Positions 8,937 to 18,708 of a stretch of 64,000 bases of DNA are shown here, piece after piece. The stretch's first letter is position 1; each line of letters starts with the position of its first letter. Both the position numbers and the translations under genes were made by a program. The notes under the pieces were generated by a model that saw only the letters and a list, made by a program, of their open reading frames with translations, did not search any database and was not told the origin of the DNA. This stretch comes from an uncultured Lachnospiraceae bacterium (lineage in GTDB: Bacteria > Bacillota > Clostridia > Lachnospirales > Lachnospiraceae): NCBI GenBank assembly GCA_944384155.1, contig CALWSG010000002.1:1-64000 (forward strand), in the 5' to 3' direction.

Positions 8937-9893
8937 ATGAGTAAAGAGGTTGTTGCAGTAATAATTATGTCATTTGCCACAAGCGTTATATTATGTCCTG
9001 TGATTATTCCTTTTTTGCAGAGACTAAAGCTTGGACAGTATATAAGGGAGGAAGGTCCGAAGCGTCATTTAAAAAAGACGGGAACTCCAACCATGGGAGG
9101 TCTTATAATACTGGCAGCCATAGTTATAACGTCCATGGCATTTATTAAAGATAATAAAGAGATAACACCTGTTTTATTCATGACACTGGGATATGGTCTT
9201 ATTGGGTTTCTTGATGATTATATTAAGATTGTAATGAAAAGAAATCTTGGACTGAAAAGCTGGCAGAAGATGACGCTGCAGGTATTATTTGCAGCGGTTT
9301 TTGCATACTATCTGACACATTATACCGATATTGGCACAAGTGTAATTATACCATTTACAGATGGCATGACGTTGGAGCTGGGAGAGCTTTATATGCCATT
9401 TATTTTTATTGTAATAATAGGAACCGTAAACGGAACTAATTTTACTGACGGTCTTGACGGACTGGCATCAGGCGTTACGGTTATTATTGCCGTATTTTTT
9501 ACTGTTATGTCAATATCACTAAACAGCGGTATGGAGGTGATATCCTGTGCAGTGGTGGGCAGCCTTTTGGGATTTCTTTTATTTAATGTATATCCGGCTA
9601 AGGTGTTTATGGGTGATACAGGCTCGTTGGCATTGGGAGGTTTTGTGGCATCAATAGCCATAATGCTGAAAATGCCATTATTTATACTGATAGTAGGCTT
9701 TGTGTATTTTGCGGAGGTGCTTTCCGTTATTATACAGGTGGCATATTTTAAAATATCAGGAGGAAAGAGAATATTTAAGATGGCACCCATACACCATCAT
9801 TTTGAGCTGTGCGGCTGGTCAGAAACAAGAATAGTTGCAGCATTTTCGATTCTCACTGCAATACTGTGTCTTATAGCCATGGAGGCCGTGTGA
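8937..9893 (+). CDS. mraY: Phospho-N-acetylmuramoyl-pentapeptide transferase
   Basis: Polytopic membrane enzyme that makes lipid I from UDP-MurNAc-pentapeptide and undecaprenyl phosphate. Diagnostic loops are GFLDDYIK (near residue 92), NGTNFTDGLDGLASG (near 165), FMGDTGSLALGG (near 222) and PIHHHFE (near 284). About ten hydrophobic helices are seen. Length, 318 aa, is normal. It lies 70 bp after the PBP gene with GGGAG upstream of the ATG. Confidence 0.97.
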   Translation: MSKEVVAVIIMSFATSVILCPVIIPFLQRLKLGQYIREEGPKRHLKKTGTPTMGGLIILAAIVITSMAFIKDNKEITPVLFMTLGYGLIGFLDDYIKIVMKRNLGLKSWQKMTLQVLFAAVFAYYLTHYTDIGTSVIIPFTDGMTLELGELYMPFIFIVIIGTVNGTNFTDGLDGLASGVTVIIAVFFTVMSISLNSGMEVISCAVVGSLLGFLLFNVYPAKVFMGDTGSLALGGFVASIAIMLKMPLFILIVGFVYFAEVLSVIIQVAYFKISGGKRIFKMAPIHHHFELCGWSETRIVAAFSILTAILCLIAMEAV

Positions 9894-9918
9894 CATAAAT
9901 GAAAGGAAAATAAAAACA

Positions 9919-11307
9919 ATGGATAATAAAGAATTTCTTAAAAATAAATATCTTGTGGCAGGAGCAGGAATAAGCGGTATAGGAGCCTTAAAGCTGTTAG
10001 CAGATAAAGGTGCAGAGGTTATTTTGTATGATGGAAATGATAAAATAAAAAAAGAGGACTTAAGGGAAAAATTATCAGCCTCAGGAATAAAAAATACTGA
10101 AGAAATAAAAATAGTGACAGGAGAGCTGCCGGATAATATTGCAGAGTATATAGACATATGTATTATAAGTCCCGGAATATCTCTTGAGGTGCCATTTGTA
10201 ACAAAGCTTAAAAAGCTTAATAAAATAATATGGGGAGAGATAGAGCTTGCATACAGATGTGCCAAAGGAAGTCTTATAGGAATAACGGGAACTAACGGAA
10301 AAACTACAACAACAGCACTGACGGGAGCTATAATGGACAGATATTATGACAGTACATTTGTAGTTGGAAATATAGGAACACCATATACCCTTATGGCAGA
10401 AAAGACGAAGGACAATTCTGTAACCGTTGCGGAAATAAGCAGCTTTCAGCTGGAAACCATAGATGAATTTCACCCAAGGGTATCGGCAGTATTAAATATT
10501 ACACCTGACCATCTTAACAGGCATCATACTATGGAGTGCTACGGAAAGGTAAAAATCAGCATATGCAGGAATCAGACGCCTGATGAGGTATGTGTTCTTA
10601 ACTATGATGATGATATGCTTAGGGAATATGCGAAAAGCATAAAGTGTAAGGCAGTATTTTTCAGCAGCAGGGAGATTCTTTATGACGGCATTTATTGCGA
10701 TGGTGCAGGAGATATATATAAATCATATAAGGGTAAAGCAAAGAAGCTTATGAATATGAGTGAAATGAAGCTTGTGGGCAGACATAACGGGGAAAATGTA
10801 ATGGCAGCAATAGGAATATCTGAGGCTATGGGAGTGCCTGAGGATACATATATTGATGTAATTAAAAATTTTGATGCAATAGAGCATAGAATAGAATATG
10901 TTGATACAATAGACGGTGTAATATATTATAATGATTCAAAGGGAACAAATACAGATGCTTCTAAGAAAGCACTTGAGGCTATGGACAGAAAAACTGTTCT
11001 TATTGCAGGAGGCTATGATAAAGGCTCTGAGTATGATGACTGGGTAGAAGCATTTGGAGATAAAATAAAATGTTTGGTGCTTCTTGGAAAAACTAAGGAA
11101 AAAATTGCACAGACAGCCATAAAACACGGATTTACCAATATTATAATGACAGAATCCCTTAAGGAGGCGGTAATTGTCTCTGCACAAAATGCAAAGGAGG
11201 GTGAAACCGTACTATTATCACCGGCGTGTGCAAGCTGGGATATGTTTAAGAGCTACGAGGAGAGAGGAAGGCTGTTTAAGGAGTATGTAAAGTCACTTAA
11301 GGCTTAA
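9919..11307 (+). CDS. murD: UDP-N-acetylmuramoylalanine--D-glutamate ligase
   Basis: Cytoplasmic Mur ligase adding D-Glu to UDP-MurNAc-L-Ala. The N-terminal nucleotide-binding fold begins YLVAGAGISGIGA. The ATP loop GTNGKTTTTALTG lies near residue 122. The central-domain motif NITPDHLNRH is near 193, and NDSKGTNTDAS in the C-terminal domain near 338. Length, 462 aa, is typical. It sits between mraY and the SEDS gene, as in many Firmicutes. Confidence 0.97.
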   Translation: MDNKEFLKNKYLVAGAGISGIGALKLLADKGAEVILYDGNDKIKKEDLREKLSASGIKNTEEIKIVTGELPDNIAEYIDICIISPGISLEVPFVTKLKKLNKIIWGEIELAYRCAKGSLIGITGTNGKTTTTALTGAIMDRYYDSTFVVGNIGTPYTLMAEKTKDNSVTVAEISSFQLETIDEFHPRVSAVLNITPDHLNRHHTMECYGKVKISICRNQTPDEVCVLNYDDDMLREYAKSIKCKAVFFSSREILYDGIYCDGAGDIYKSYKGKAKKLMNMSEMKLVGRHNGENVMAAIGISEAMGVPEDTYIDVIKNFDAIEHRIEYVDTIDGVIYYNDSKGTNTDASKKALEAMDRKTVLIAGGYDKGSEYDDWVEAFGDKIKCLVLLGKTKEKIAQTAIKHGFTNIIMTESLKEAVIVSAQNAKEGETVLLSPACASWDMFKSYEERGRLFKEYVKSLKA

Positions 11308-11324
11308 GGAAAGGAGTACGTTTT

Positions 11325-12479
11325 ATGAGGCAGCAGCGTCGTGGCAAAAGAAAAATAGTAGGAACCAAGGTCAGTATGGATTACAGTCTTTTGTTTATAA
11401 TTATTTTCCTGCTGTGCTTTGGATTGGTAATGCTTTACAGTACCAGTTCTTATAATGCATTAATAAAATACGGTAAAGCAACATATTATTTAGAGAAACA
11501 GATTTTAGCCACCGGTATCGGCTTTGTGGGCATGATGCTTATAGCAAAGATGGATTATCACCGGTTTGTGCCTTTAGCGGCAGTTGCCTACATAGGCTCC
11601 GTAATATGTCTTATCCTTGTAAAATCACCTATAGGAATCGAGGCAAACGGTGCCACAAGATGGATAGGAATAGGACCTTTAAGCTTTCAGCCGGCAGAGG
11701 CAGCAAAGCTTGGTCTAATAATGCTGATGGCAGTGGTTATAACGAATAACAGAAAAAGAGTGGGAGAGCTTAAGGTAACACTGGGGATTGGGGCGTTGGC
11801 AGTACCGCTGGTGGGACTTATACTGATTCTTACAAAAAATATGAGCTCAGCGCTTATAGTGGCGGGAATAGCTGTGGTAATGCTTTTTGTTGCAAGTCCC
11901 AAGTATTCCCACTATGTGTGCATAGCGGCGGCAGGAGCTGCAGCAGTAGTCCTTGTGCTTTTATTCGGTTCAGGCTTTAGATTTGAGAGAATACAGGCAT
12001 GGCTTAATCCTGAAATGTATGCAGACGGAACTGCATATCAGACACTTCAGTCATTGTATGCCATAGGCTCAGGAGGACTTGTGGGCAAAGGACTTGGTCA
12101 GAGCGTCCAAAAGCTTGGATATGTGCCGGAGGCTCAAAATGATATGATTTTTTCCATTATATGTGAGGAGCTGGGATTGTTTGGCGGAGTGGCAGTAATT
12201 CTTTTATTTGCCTTTATGATATGGAGATTTATGATTATAGCCAACAATGCAAAGGATTTATTTGGCTCAATGCTTGTGGTGGGTGTATTGGCACACATAG
12301 CCATACAGGTAATATTAAATGTTGCGGTGGTAACAAACACATTTCCAAACACAGGTATTACGCTTCCGTTTATAAGCTATGGCGGTACTTCCATAGTATT
12401 TCTTATGGCAGAGATGGGGCTTGTGCTGTCTGTGTCTAAATACGAAAGAACTGAGATTAGTGACAGAGTAAGAAAATAA
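11325..12479 (+). CDS. ftsW: SEDS peptidoglycan polymerase (FtsW/SpoVE)
   Basis: Ten-helix SEDS glycosyltransferase that polymerises lipid II with a partner class B PBP; two candidate partners are encoded upstream. Recognisable segments are FQPAEAAKLGLI (near residue 123), YQTLQSLYAIGSGGLVGKGLGQS (broken here only for length; near 240-262) and the C-terminal PFISYGGTS. The RBS AAGGAAAGGAG is strong. Position cannot distinguish the vegetative FtsW from the sporulation SpoVE. Confidence 0.93.
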   Translation: MRQQRRGKRKIVGTKVSMDYSLLFIIIFLLCFGLVMLYSTSSYNALIKYGKATYYLEKQILATGIGFVGMMLIAKMDYHRFVPLAAVAYIGSVICLILVKSPIGIEANGATRWIGIGPLSFQPAEAAKLGLIMLMAVVITNNRKRVGELKVTLGIGALAVPLVGLILILTKNMSSALIVAGIAVVMLFVASPKYSHYVCIAAAGAAAVVLVLLFGSGFRFERIQAWLNPEMYADGTAYQTLQSLYAIGSGGLVGKGLGQSVQKLGYVPEAQNDMIFSIICEELGLFGGVAVILLFAFMIWRFMIIANNAKDLFGSMLVVGVLAHIAIQVILNVAVVTNTFPNTGITLPFISYGGTSIVFLMAEMGLVLSVSKYERTEISDRVRK

Positions 12480-12511
12480 ATATTGTTGCCTTATGGCAGA
12501 ATGGGGGAAAA

Positions 12512-13807
12512 ATGGAGCATATCCTAATAAACGGAAAAATTCCGCTTAAGGGCCATATAAAGGTTCAGGGAGGAAAAAATGCAGTACTTCCAATACTTGC
12601 GGCATCCATTTTAACCAAGGAAAAAGTCAGAATAAATAATTGTCCGGACATTGATGATGTAAGACATACAATAAAGCTTTTAGAAATGCTTGGATGTAAG
12701 GTATTCTTTATTAACGGCACAGTAGACATATACCCGGAAAAGGTAGAGGATACAAGAGTATCGGGAGAGCATACAGACAAGACAAGATCAAGTATAGTGT
12801 TTCTCGGGGCTATGATAGGAAGGCTTAAAAAAACTGTTATAACAAAGCCGGGAGGCTGTAAAATAGGGGAGAGACCTTTAGACATACATATAAGCAGCAT
12901 AAGAAAGCTTAATGTCACAATATTTGAAAAGTATGGTGATATAATAGCTTATACAGATAAGATTAAGGGAGCAGATATAAAGCTGACATTTCCAAGTGTA
13001 GGGGCAACGGAAAATATTATTCTTACTGCTGTATTGGCAGAGGGAATAACCACAATAAAAAATCCTGCAAGAGAGCCTGAAATACTGGAGCTGGCAGATT
13101 TTATAAACAGCATGGGAGGAAAAATTAAAGGTGCAGGAACAGATACAATAATAATAGAAGGGGTAAAAGAACTGAGAGGGACTGAGTACAGTGTGGGAGG
13201 AGACAGAATAGTGGCTGCAACATATATGGGTGCTGTAGCCGTGGCAGGAGGAAAAGTGACTCTTTCAGGCATTAGGACTAAGGATATGAAATGTATTACA
13301 GATACATTTAGAAAAACGGGAATGAAAGTTAAGGTAACGGAACATTCCATTATTTGCAGGAGAAAAATTAAGAAATTCAGGCTTAAAAATGTAAATTACA
13401 TAGAAACAGAGCCTTATCCCGGATTTCCAACAGATGTTCAGCCTGTTATGGGGGCTGTAATGTCATACGGAATGGGGATAAGTAAGATAAAAGAAAATAT
13501 TTTTGAAAATAGATTTATGTATGTAAATGAGCTTATGAAAATGGGAGCAGATATAGTATTAAAGAAAGAGAATGCTGCACTTATATATGGAAAAGAAAAG
13601 CTGTACGGCACAAAAGTAAAGGCGATGGACTTAAGGGGCGGTGCAGCGCTTATTGTGGCAGCCTTGGGAGCAGAGGGAGAAACCTGTATAGAGGATATAC
13701 ATTACATAAAGAGAGGCTACGAAAATATTGTAAGAGATTTACAGCTTTTAGGTGCAGACATAAGAGAGGAAATAACAGGTGAAGACGAGAAAGAAGACGG
13801 CAGGTAG
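12512..13807 (+). CDS. murA: UDP-N-acetylglucosamine 1-carboxyvinyltransferase
   Basis: First committed step of peptidoglycan synthesis, transferring enolpyruvate from PEP to UDP-GlcNAc. The N-terminal GGKNAVLPILAAS and the loop with the catalytic, fosfomycin-targeted cysteine (KPGGCKIGERP, near residue 115) are present. So are the later PGFPTDVQP and DLRGGAALIVAAL segments. Length, 431 aa, is normal. It occupies the slot between ftsW and divIB where murG and murB often sit. Its 3' end overlaps divIB by 29 nt. Confidence 0.95.
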   Translation: MEHILINGKIPLKGHIKVQGGKNAVLPILAASILTKEKVRINNCPDIDDVRHTIKLLEMLGCKVFFINGTVDIYPEKVEDTRVSGEHTDKTRSSIVFLGAMIGRLKKTVITKPGGCKIGERPLDIHISSIRKLNVTIFEKYGDIIAYTDKIKGADIKLTFPSVGATENIILTAVLAEGITTIKNPAREPEILELADFINSMGGKIKGAGTDTIIIEGVKELRGTEYSVGGDRIVAATYMGAVAVAGGKVTLSGIRTKDMKCITDTFRKTGMKVKVTEHSIICRRKIKKFRLKNVNYIETEPYPGFPTDVQPVMGAVMSYGMGISKIKENIFENRFMYVNELMKMGADIVLKKENAALIYGKEKLYGTKVKAMDLRGGAALIVAALGAEGETCIEDIHYIKRGYENIVRDLQLLGADIREEITGEDEKEDGR

Positions 13808-14501
13808 GAAGAAGCATATTTTACTTGTAATATTAGTATTGTTACTTCTTATCAGCGGATTTTTAGCAACACTTAAAATAAAAAATGTGACCTACGAAGG
13901 GAATGTAAGACTTTCTGACGAGGAGCTTACAAAAAATATATTTGGGGATAGCTTTCAGTTAAACCCATTAGTGTTTTTTGTTAAATCCATGTTTGAGGAA
14001 AAGGTCCAAATTCCCTTTGTGGAGGATTATGATATAGAGATGGAATCACTTACATCCGTAAAAATTACGGTTTATGAGAAAAGCATTGTGGGATATATTT
14101 CATATATGAGCACATATATGTATTTTGATAAGGACGGCATAGTGGTGGAAAATTCCTCCCTTGAATATGATGATATACCTGAAATAACAGGTGTACAGTT
14201 TGACAATATTATTCTTTATGAAAAGATACCTGTTGATAATGAAAGTATTTTTGATTTAATACTTAATATAACCCAGTTGGTGGACAAGTATGATATAGCA
14301 GTAAAAAAAATAAATATATCTAAGGACATGGAGGTTACCCTCTATATAGGAAGCTTTAAGGTAGCACTTGGAAGCGGTGGAAGCTATGGAGAAAAGATAG
14401 CAGCACTTTCTGATATACTGCCCAAAATGGAAGATATACCGGGACAGCTTGATATGAGGGAGTATGATGCGGGCGGTTCCTATGTGTTTAAAAAGGAGTA
14501 A
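13779..14501 (+). CDS. divIB: Cell division protein DivIB/FtsQ-like
   Basis: Bitopic divisome protein: a short basic tail, a transmembrane helix (about residues 13-30), then a POTRA-like domain starting IKNVTYEGNVRLSDEEL and a beta domain. The GTG start at 13779 lies inside murA and has AGAGAGGA at 13763-13770, a good spacing. The overlap implies translational coupling to MurA. The family is divergent, so the call uses topology, the POTRA signature and position before ftsZ. Confidence 0.87.
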   Translation: MKTRKKTAGRKKHILLVILVLLLLISGFLATLKIKNVTYEGNVRLSDEELTKNIFGDSFQLNPLVFFVKSMFEEKVQIPFVEDYDIEMESLTSVKITVYEKSIVGYISYMSTYMYFDKDGIVVENSSLEYDDIPEITGVQFDNIILYEKIPVDNESIFDLILNITQLVDKYDIAVKKINISKDMEVTLYIGSFKVALGSGGSYGEKIAALSDILPKMEDIPGQLDMREYDAGGSYVFKKE

Positions 14502-14562
14502 AAGAAATTTACATAATTTACCATATAGGCCATAAAAAACTATAAAAAAATTAAATTTGTAG

Positions 14563-14591
14563 TTGATTATTTTAGAAAATAAAGATATTAT
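14563..14591 (+). promoter_or_regulatory. Candidate promoter for ftsZ
   Basis: TTGATT (14563-14568) and TATTAT (14586-14591) are separated by exactly 17 bp in the AT-rich gap before ftsZ. It gives ftsZ a way to be expressed apart from the long dcw transcript. Confidence 0.55.
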
Positions 14592-14690
14592 ATTATAAGG
14601 TGTTTTTATAATTGTATATAGGAAGTTATTTCTGGATTATAAGACATAATAGAAAAAAGACAGTAGTACATAGTGAAGGAGGATAATACC

Positions 14691-15860
14691 TTGCTTGAAA
14701 TTAAAACAAATGAGGCAGAAACAGCAGCAAGAATCATAGTAGTAGGAGTAGGTGGTGCTGGAAATAATGCCGTTAACAGAATGATAGATGAAAATATAGG
14801 CGGAGTTGAATTTATCGGTATTAATACGGACAAGCAGGCTTTAAAGCTCTGCAAGGCACCTACGGCACTTCAGATAGGAGAAAAGCTTACAAAGGGGCTT
14901 GGTGCAGGAGCACAGCCTGAAATTGGAGAGAAAGCGGCAGAGGAAAGCGAAGAGGAGTTGAGAGAAGCACTTAAGGGTGCAGATATGGTATTTGTAACCT
15001 GCGGCATGGGAGGAGGAACAGGCACCGGAGCGGCTCCTGTTGTTGCAAGGCTTGCCAAGGAGCAGGGAATACTTACAGTAGGAGTTGTAACAAAACCTTT
15101 TAAGTTTGAGGCAAAAACACGTATGAGCAATGCGTTAGGAGGTATAGAAAGACTGAAGGAGAATGTGGATACTCTTATTGTTATACCTAATGATAAACTT
15201 TTAGAGATAGTTGACAGAAGGACAACCATGCCGGATGCACTTAAAAAGGCAGATGAGGTATTACAGCAGGCAGTTCAGGGAATAACAGACCTTATTAATG
15301 TACCTGCTCTTATTAATCTTGATTTTGCAGATGTACAGACTGTAATGAAGGATAAGGGAATAGCACATATAGGTATTGGTACTGCAAAGGGAGATGACAA
15401 GGCAAACGAGGCGGTTCAGTACGCTGTTACAAGTCCGCTTCTTGAGACAACCATTCAGGGAGCGTCACATGTTATTATTAATATTTCAGGTGATATAGGG
15501 CTTATGGAGGCAAACGAGGCTGCAAGCTATGTTCAGGATCTTGCAGGAGATACTGCAAATATTATATTTGGTGCAAGATATGATGACAAAACACCTGACG
15601 AGTGTACAATTACGGTTATAGCAACAGGACTTGAGGATTCATCATCAGGAATGTCATCAGGAGCTTCCTTTGGCTTTATTAAAAGCTCAGTAAAGCCTGT
15701 GGGGGCAGGAGCAAGACCTTCTTATCAGACACAAAAGCCTGTGGGACAGGCTGTATCGTCAAAGCCTATAGGAATCAATAATCCGGGTGAAATTGAAAGT
15801 AAAATACCTGAAAAGTCAATAAAAATTCCGGAATTTTTACAGAGAAACAGAAGAGATTAA
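14691..15860 (+). CDS. ftsZ: Cell division GTPase FtsZ
   Basis: Tubulin homologue that forms the Z-ring. [15 protein letters not shown] lies near residue 17, the tubulin signature [10 protein letters not shown] near 107, and synergy-loop residues in the [11 protein letters not shown] segment near 207. The C-terminal peptide [11 protein letters not shown] is the usual docking tail. The frame opens upstream at a GTG (14673), but AAGGAGG at 14676-14682 points to the TTG at 14691, giving the canonical [10 protein letters not shown] start and 389 aa. No ftsA is seen beside it. A very strong terminator follows. Confidence 0.97.
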   Translation: MLEIKTNEAETAARIIVVGVGGAGNNAVNRMIDENIGGVEFIGINTDKQALKLCKAPTALQIGEKLTKGLGAGAQPEIGEKAAEESEEELREALKGADMVFVTCGMGGGTGTGAAPVVARLAKEQGILTVGVVTKPFKFEAKTRMSNALGGIERLKENVDTLIVIPNDKLLEIVDRRTTMPDALKKADEVLQQAVQGITDLINVPALINLDFADVQTVMKDKGIAHIGIGTAKGDDKANEAVQYAVTSPLLETTIQGASHVIINISGDIGLMEANEAASYVQDLAGDTANIIFGARYDDKTPDECTITVIATGLEDSSSGMSSGASFGFIKSSVKPVGAGARPSYQTQKPVGQAVSSKPIGINNPGEIESKIPEKSIKIPEFLQRNRRD

Positions 15861-15886
15861 ACAGTTCATAGCAAGATGGGTTCAAT

Positions 15887-15950
15887 AGTATAATAAAAAG
15901 ACTGTCCTTAACGAATTAAATTTCGTTAGGGACAGTCTTTTTATTATACT
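15887..15950 (+). terminator. Very long terminator hairpin after ftsZ (29-bp stem)
   Basis: The arms 15887-15915 and 15922-15950 pair over 29 bp with a single G-U wobble and a 6-nt loop. The right arm contains CAGTCTTTTTATTA, so the T-run lies inside the stem. It functionally ends the dcw operon and would work in both directions. Confidence 0.9.
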
Positions 15951-15996
15951 GCACGGCTCATTGCCTTCGTGGATTTTACAAATTTTATACATGAAA

Positions 15997-16028
15997 TTGA
16001 CACAGACTTTTCCGTACTGATAGATACT
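15997..16028 (+). promoter_or_regulatory. spoIIG-type promoter with a 0A-like box and long spacer
   Basis: A perfect TTGACA (15997-16002) is followed only after 20 bp by GATACT (16023-16028). No good -10 exists at 16-18 bp. The reverse complement of 15996-16004 is TGTGTCAAT, a 7/9 match to the Spo0A box TTTGTCRAA, lying over the -35. In Bacillus the spoIIG promoter is known to have an over-long spacer and 0A boxes at the -35, so this is the expected architecture. Confidence 0.6.
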
Positions 16029-16056
16029 AAATATGTCAGGAAGAAAAGGAGAGTGC

Positions 16057-16917
16057 ATGAGATATGTAATATATATGGATGTGTTCTTTGCCGTTAATTT
16101 CTTCATGGATTTAATAATACTTGTCATAGCTTCAAAATTCATTAAACCACAATCCACTAAAAAAAAATGTGTTTTGGCGGCTCTGGCAGGCACCACTTTA
16201 ACATGCATTGTTACTGTGTGGAGAATTCCCGTAGTAATATTGCAGAAAATATTTACATATGCAGTTATTCCGTCAGTTATGATATTTATAAGCTATCGGT
16301 TGAAAAATGTTAAGGAATATGTAAAAGCAATGGGAATCCTGTATCTTGTCACGTTTACGGCGGCAGGAGCTGTAAATGGTTTATATTATTTTACAAGTGC
16401 AGGATTTTACCTTAAAGAGCTGCTGTCTTTTAAATACCTTAGGGGAATAAATGTATTCGTCTTTATATTTATTACCACTATGGCATATTTTATTACTGAT
16501 TTTGCAGGAAAATTTATAAAATCAAAGTTTGGTTCTGCGGGTAATAAAAGTGATATATATGACGTTACGTTAGTTTTTAAGGGAAGACAGGTAAAGCTTA
16601 AGGGACTGTATGATTCAGGAAATTCACTTACAGAGCCTGTTGAGGGTACACCGGTTCATATTGCAGAATATGATGGAATAAGAAAATTACTAGAAGGAGT
16701 TGAAGCGAAAGAGACAAAGATAAGAATAGTACCGTATAAGTCAATAGGTACGAAAAAGGGAGTATTGAAAGCCATAGAGATAGATATGGTATGCATAGAA
16801 GCAGAAAGCAGTTATGTTGAAATAAAAAAGGCAATGATTGGCATATACCAGGGGACTGTGTCTTCAACAGGTGCCTATCAGATGATTTTGAATAGGAGTA
16901 TAAAAAAATGGTTATAA
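16057..16917 (+). CDS. spoIIGA: Sporulation sigma-E factor-processing peptidase SpoIIGA
   Basis: Membrane-bound aspartic protease that removes the pro-sequence of sigma-E in the mother cell after a forespore signal. About five N-terminal hydrophobic helices are followed by a soluble domain carrying the protease motif LYDSGNSL, with Asp near residue 186. ATG 16057 with AAGGAG at 16046-16051 is preferred over the upstream ATG at 16033, giving [11 protein letters not shown] and 286 aa. The end overlaps sigE by 10 nt, as expected for a coupled protease-substrate pair. Confidence 0.95.
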   Translation: MRYVIYMDVFFAVNFFMDLIILVIASKFIKPQSTKKKCVLAALAGTTLTCIVTVWRIPVVILQKIFTYAVIPSVMIFISYRLKNVKEYVKAMGILYLVTFTAAGAVNGLYYFTSAGFYLKELLSFKYLRGINVFVFIFITTMAYFITDFAGKFIKSKFGSAGNKSDIYDVTLVFKGRQVKLKGLYDSGNSLTEPVEGTPVHIAEYDGIRKLLEGVEAKETKIRIVPYKSIGTKKGVLKAIEIDMVCIEAESSYVEIKKAMIGIYQGTVSSTGAYQMILNRSIKKWL

Positions 16918-17648
16918 AAATGTCTTTAAGCAAAGGATTGCACTTTAAGATGGTTCCAAGTATAAGGAACCTGTTTTTTTCAAACCAAGGGGATATACAT
17001 TATATAGGAGGAGCAGAAGTATTGCCGGCACCCTTAGAGGCGTATGAGGAGCTGCAGGTAATAGAGGATTTAGGGACAGAACGTGATAAAGAGGCAAAAT
17101 CAATATTGATAGAGCATAATTTAAGACTTGTGGTATACATAGCAAAGAAATTTGACAATACGGGAGTAGGTGTTGAGGATTTAATATCCATAGGCACAAT
17201 AGGGCTGATAAAGGCTATAAATACATACAACAGAGATAAAAATATCAAGCTTGCAACATATGCTTCAAGATGTATAGAAAATGAAATATTAATGTACCTT
17301 AGAAGAAACAATAAAACAAAGATGGAAGTCTCCATCGACGAACCCCTAAACGTGGACTGGGACGGAAATGAGCTGCTTTTATCTGATGTACTTGGTACGG
17401 AGGATGATGTGGTATCAAAAAATATAGAGGACGAGGTGGAGAAAAAGCTTTTAAACAGTGCTATCGGAAAGCTGTCAAAAAGGGAGAAAACCATTGTGGA
17501 ATTAAGATTTGGAATAAACAGAGAAGAAGGGGAGGAAATGACACAAAAGGAAGTGGCAGATTTGCTGGGAATATCCCAGTCCTATATATCAAGACTTGAA
17601 AAGAAAATAATAAAAAGACTTAAAAAAGAAATAGTACGTTTTGAGTAA
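16908..17648 (+). CDS. sigE: RNA polymerase sigma-E factor (early mother cell)
   Basis: Sporulation sigma factor made as an inactive precursor. The N-terminal ~25 residues ([15 protein letters not shown]) resemble a pro-sequence. Region 2 holds [23 protein letters not shown] (listed for location, near residues 63-88) and the [20 protein letters not shown] core-binding segment. Region 4 ends [23 protein letters not shown] 16908 has AGGAG at 16894-16898. In Bacillus and many clostridia sigG follows; here a terminator and a protease gene come next. Likely targets here include the spoIIIA operon. Confidence 0.96.
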   Translation: MVIKMSLSKGLHFKMVPSIRNLFFSNQGDIHYIGGAEVLPAPLEAYEELQVIEDLGTERDKEAKSILIEHNLRLVVYIAKKFDNTGVGVEDLISIGTIGLIKAINTYNRDKNIKLATYASRCIENEILMYLRRNNKTKMEVSIDEPLNVDWDGNELLLSDVLGTEDDVVSKNIEDEVEKKLLNSAIGKLSKREKTIVELRFGINREEGEEMTQKEVADLLGISQSYISRLEKKIIKRLKKEIVRFE

Positions 17649-17660
17649 TAATTAAAAGGA

Positions 17661-17708
17661 GCCGTTGTAAAGCAGATAATTGCTTATCTGTTTTGCAGCG
17701 GTTTTTTA
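17661..17708 (+). terminator. Rho-independent terminator after sigE
   Basis: GCCGTTG...CAGATAA (from 17661) pairs with TTATCTG...CAGCGG (to 17701) and is followed by TTTTTT. It closes the spoIIG unit. Confidence 0.88.
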
Positions 17709-17791
17709 CCTTTATCTTGTAAAAAAAATATAAAAGTGATAATATTATATCGTAAAAAACATAAGTAAAGATATAGGAATATACTCTGGCA

Positions 17792-17836
17792 CATGAATAA
17801 ATTTTTGTCATAAAATATATTAAGTATTTATTCATG
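17792..17836. repeat. 11-bp inverted repeat in the leader of the S8 protease gene
   Basis: CATGAATAAAT (17792-17802) is matched by ATTTATTCATG (17826-17836), separated by 23 bp. The right arm ends in the ribosome-binding region just before the ATG at 17847. It could be an operator or an RNA hairpin limiting translation. Confidence 0.45.
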
Positions 17837-17846
17837 GAGCAGACAA

Positions 17847-18698
17847 ATGAATGCAGAGTACAATGTTCTGATTCAAAGGGCACAGGAAAGGGAAAACCGT
17901 ATAAGAAAAAATAAGAGGTATTATCCTGTATCTGTGGGGATTGTAGACACAGGCATTTACCCACATATGGATTTAAAGAAAAATATAATAGATTTTTATG
18001 ACTGTGTGAAGGAGGAAGCCAATGTATATGATGATAACGGTCATGGTACCCATATAGCAGGTATCATATCGGGAAACGGAGCCGGTTCATTAGGAAGATA
18101 CAGAGGCATAAACACAGGAGCAAAAATTGCGGCAGTCAAAGGACTTGACCATACAGGGGGAGGATTGGTTGCAGATGTTGTAAAAGGAATAGATTATCTT
18201 ATAGATAACAGGAAAAAATATAACATAAAGGTGCTTAACATATCAATGGGAGGTACGGAGGAGGAATATATCAAGTACAGACCTCTTCTGAAAATAGTGG
18301 AACAGGCATGGGATATGGGAATTACTGTTTGCGTGGCAGCAGGAAACAGCGGCCCTGCAAGGGGAAGCGTAACAATACCCGGTACCAGCAGAAAGGTAAT
18401 TACAGTTGGTGCAAGTGATGATTATATTCCCATAAGGTCAGGAGCCGGAAGCAGAACCATAGTAAATTATTCCGGAAAGGGGCCTACAAGAGAATGTATA
18501 GTAAAGCCTGATATTTTATGTCCCGGAGCGGATATTATAAGCTGCAAAAATAATTATTCGGGATATGTGTCAAAAAGCGGTACGTCTATGTCAACAGCAA
18601 TTATGACAGGCATTGTTTCACTTATATTATCAGAGTATCCTGATATGACGCCTAAGGATATAAAGAAAATAATAATGGATAAAGGGATTAGTATATAG
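17847..18698 (+). CDS. Subtilisin-family (S8) serine peptidase, apparently intracellular
   Basis: All four catalytic-site segments are present: Asp34 in GIVDTG, His near 66 in NGHGTHIAG, the oxyanion Asn in AAGNSGP near 165 and Ser near 247 in SGTSMSTA. The protein is only 283 aa, with no signal peptide and almost no pro-region, which resembles minimal intracellular subtilisins. It occupies the place where sigG is commonly found. Substrate unknown. A sporulation role is possible given the position but is not shown by the sequence. The ATPase gene follows 10 bp later, so the two may be cotranscribed. Confidence 0.9.
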   Translation: MNAEYNVLIQRAQERENRIRKNKRYYPVSVGIVDTGIYPHMDLKKNIIDFYDCVKEEANVYDDNGHGTHIAGIISGNGAGSLGRYRGINTGAKIAAVKGLDHTGGGLVADVVKGIDYLIDNRKKYNIKVLNISMGGTEEEYIKYRPLLKIVEQAWDMGITVCVAAGNSGPARGSVTIPGTSRKVITVGASDDYIPIRSGAGSRTIVNYSGKGPTRECIVKPDILCPGADIISCKNNYSGYVSKSGTSMSTAIMTGIVSLILSEYPDMTPKDIKKIIMDKGISI

Positions 18699-18708
18699 GG
18701 ACAATAAT

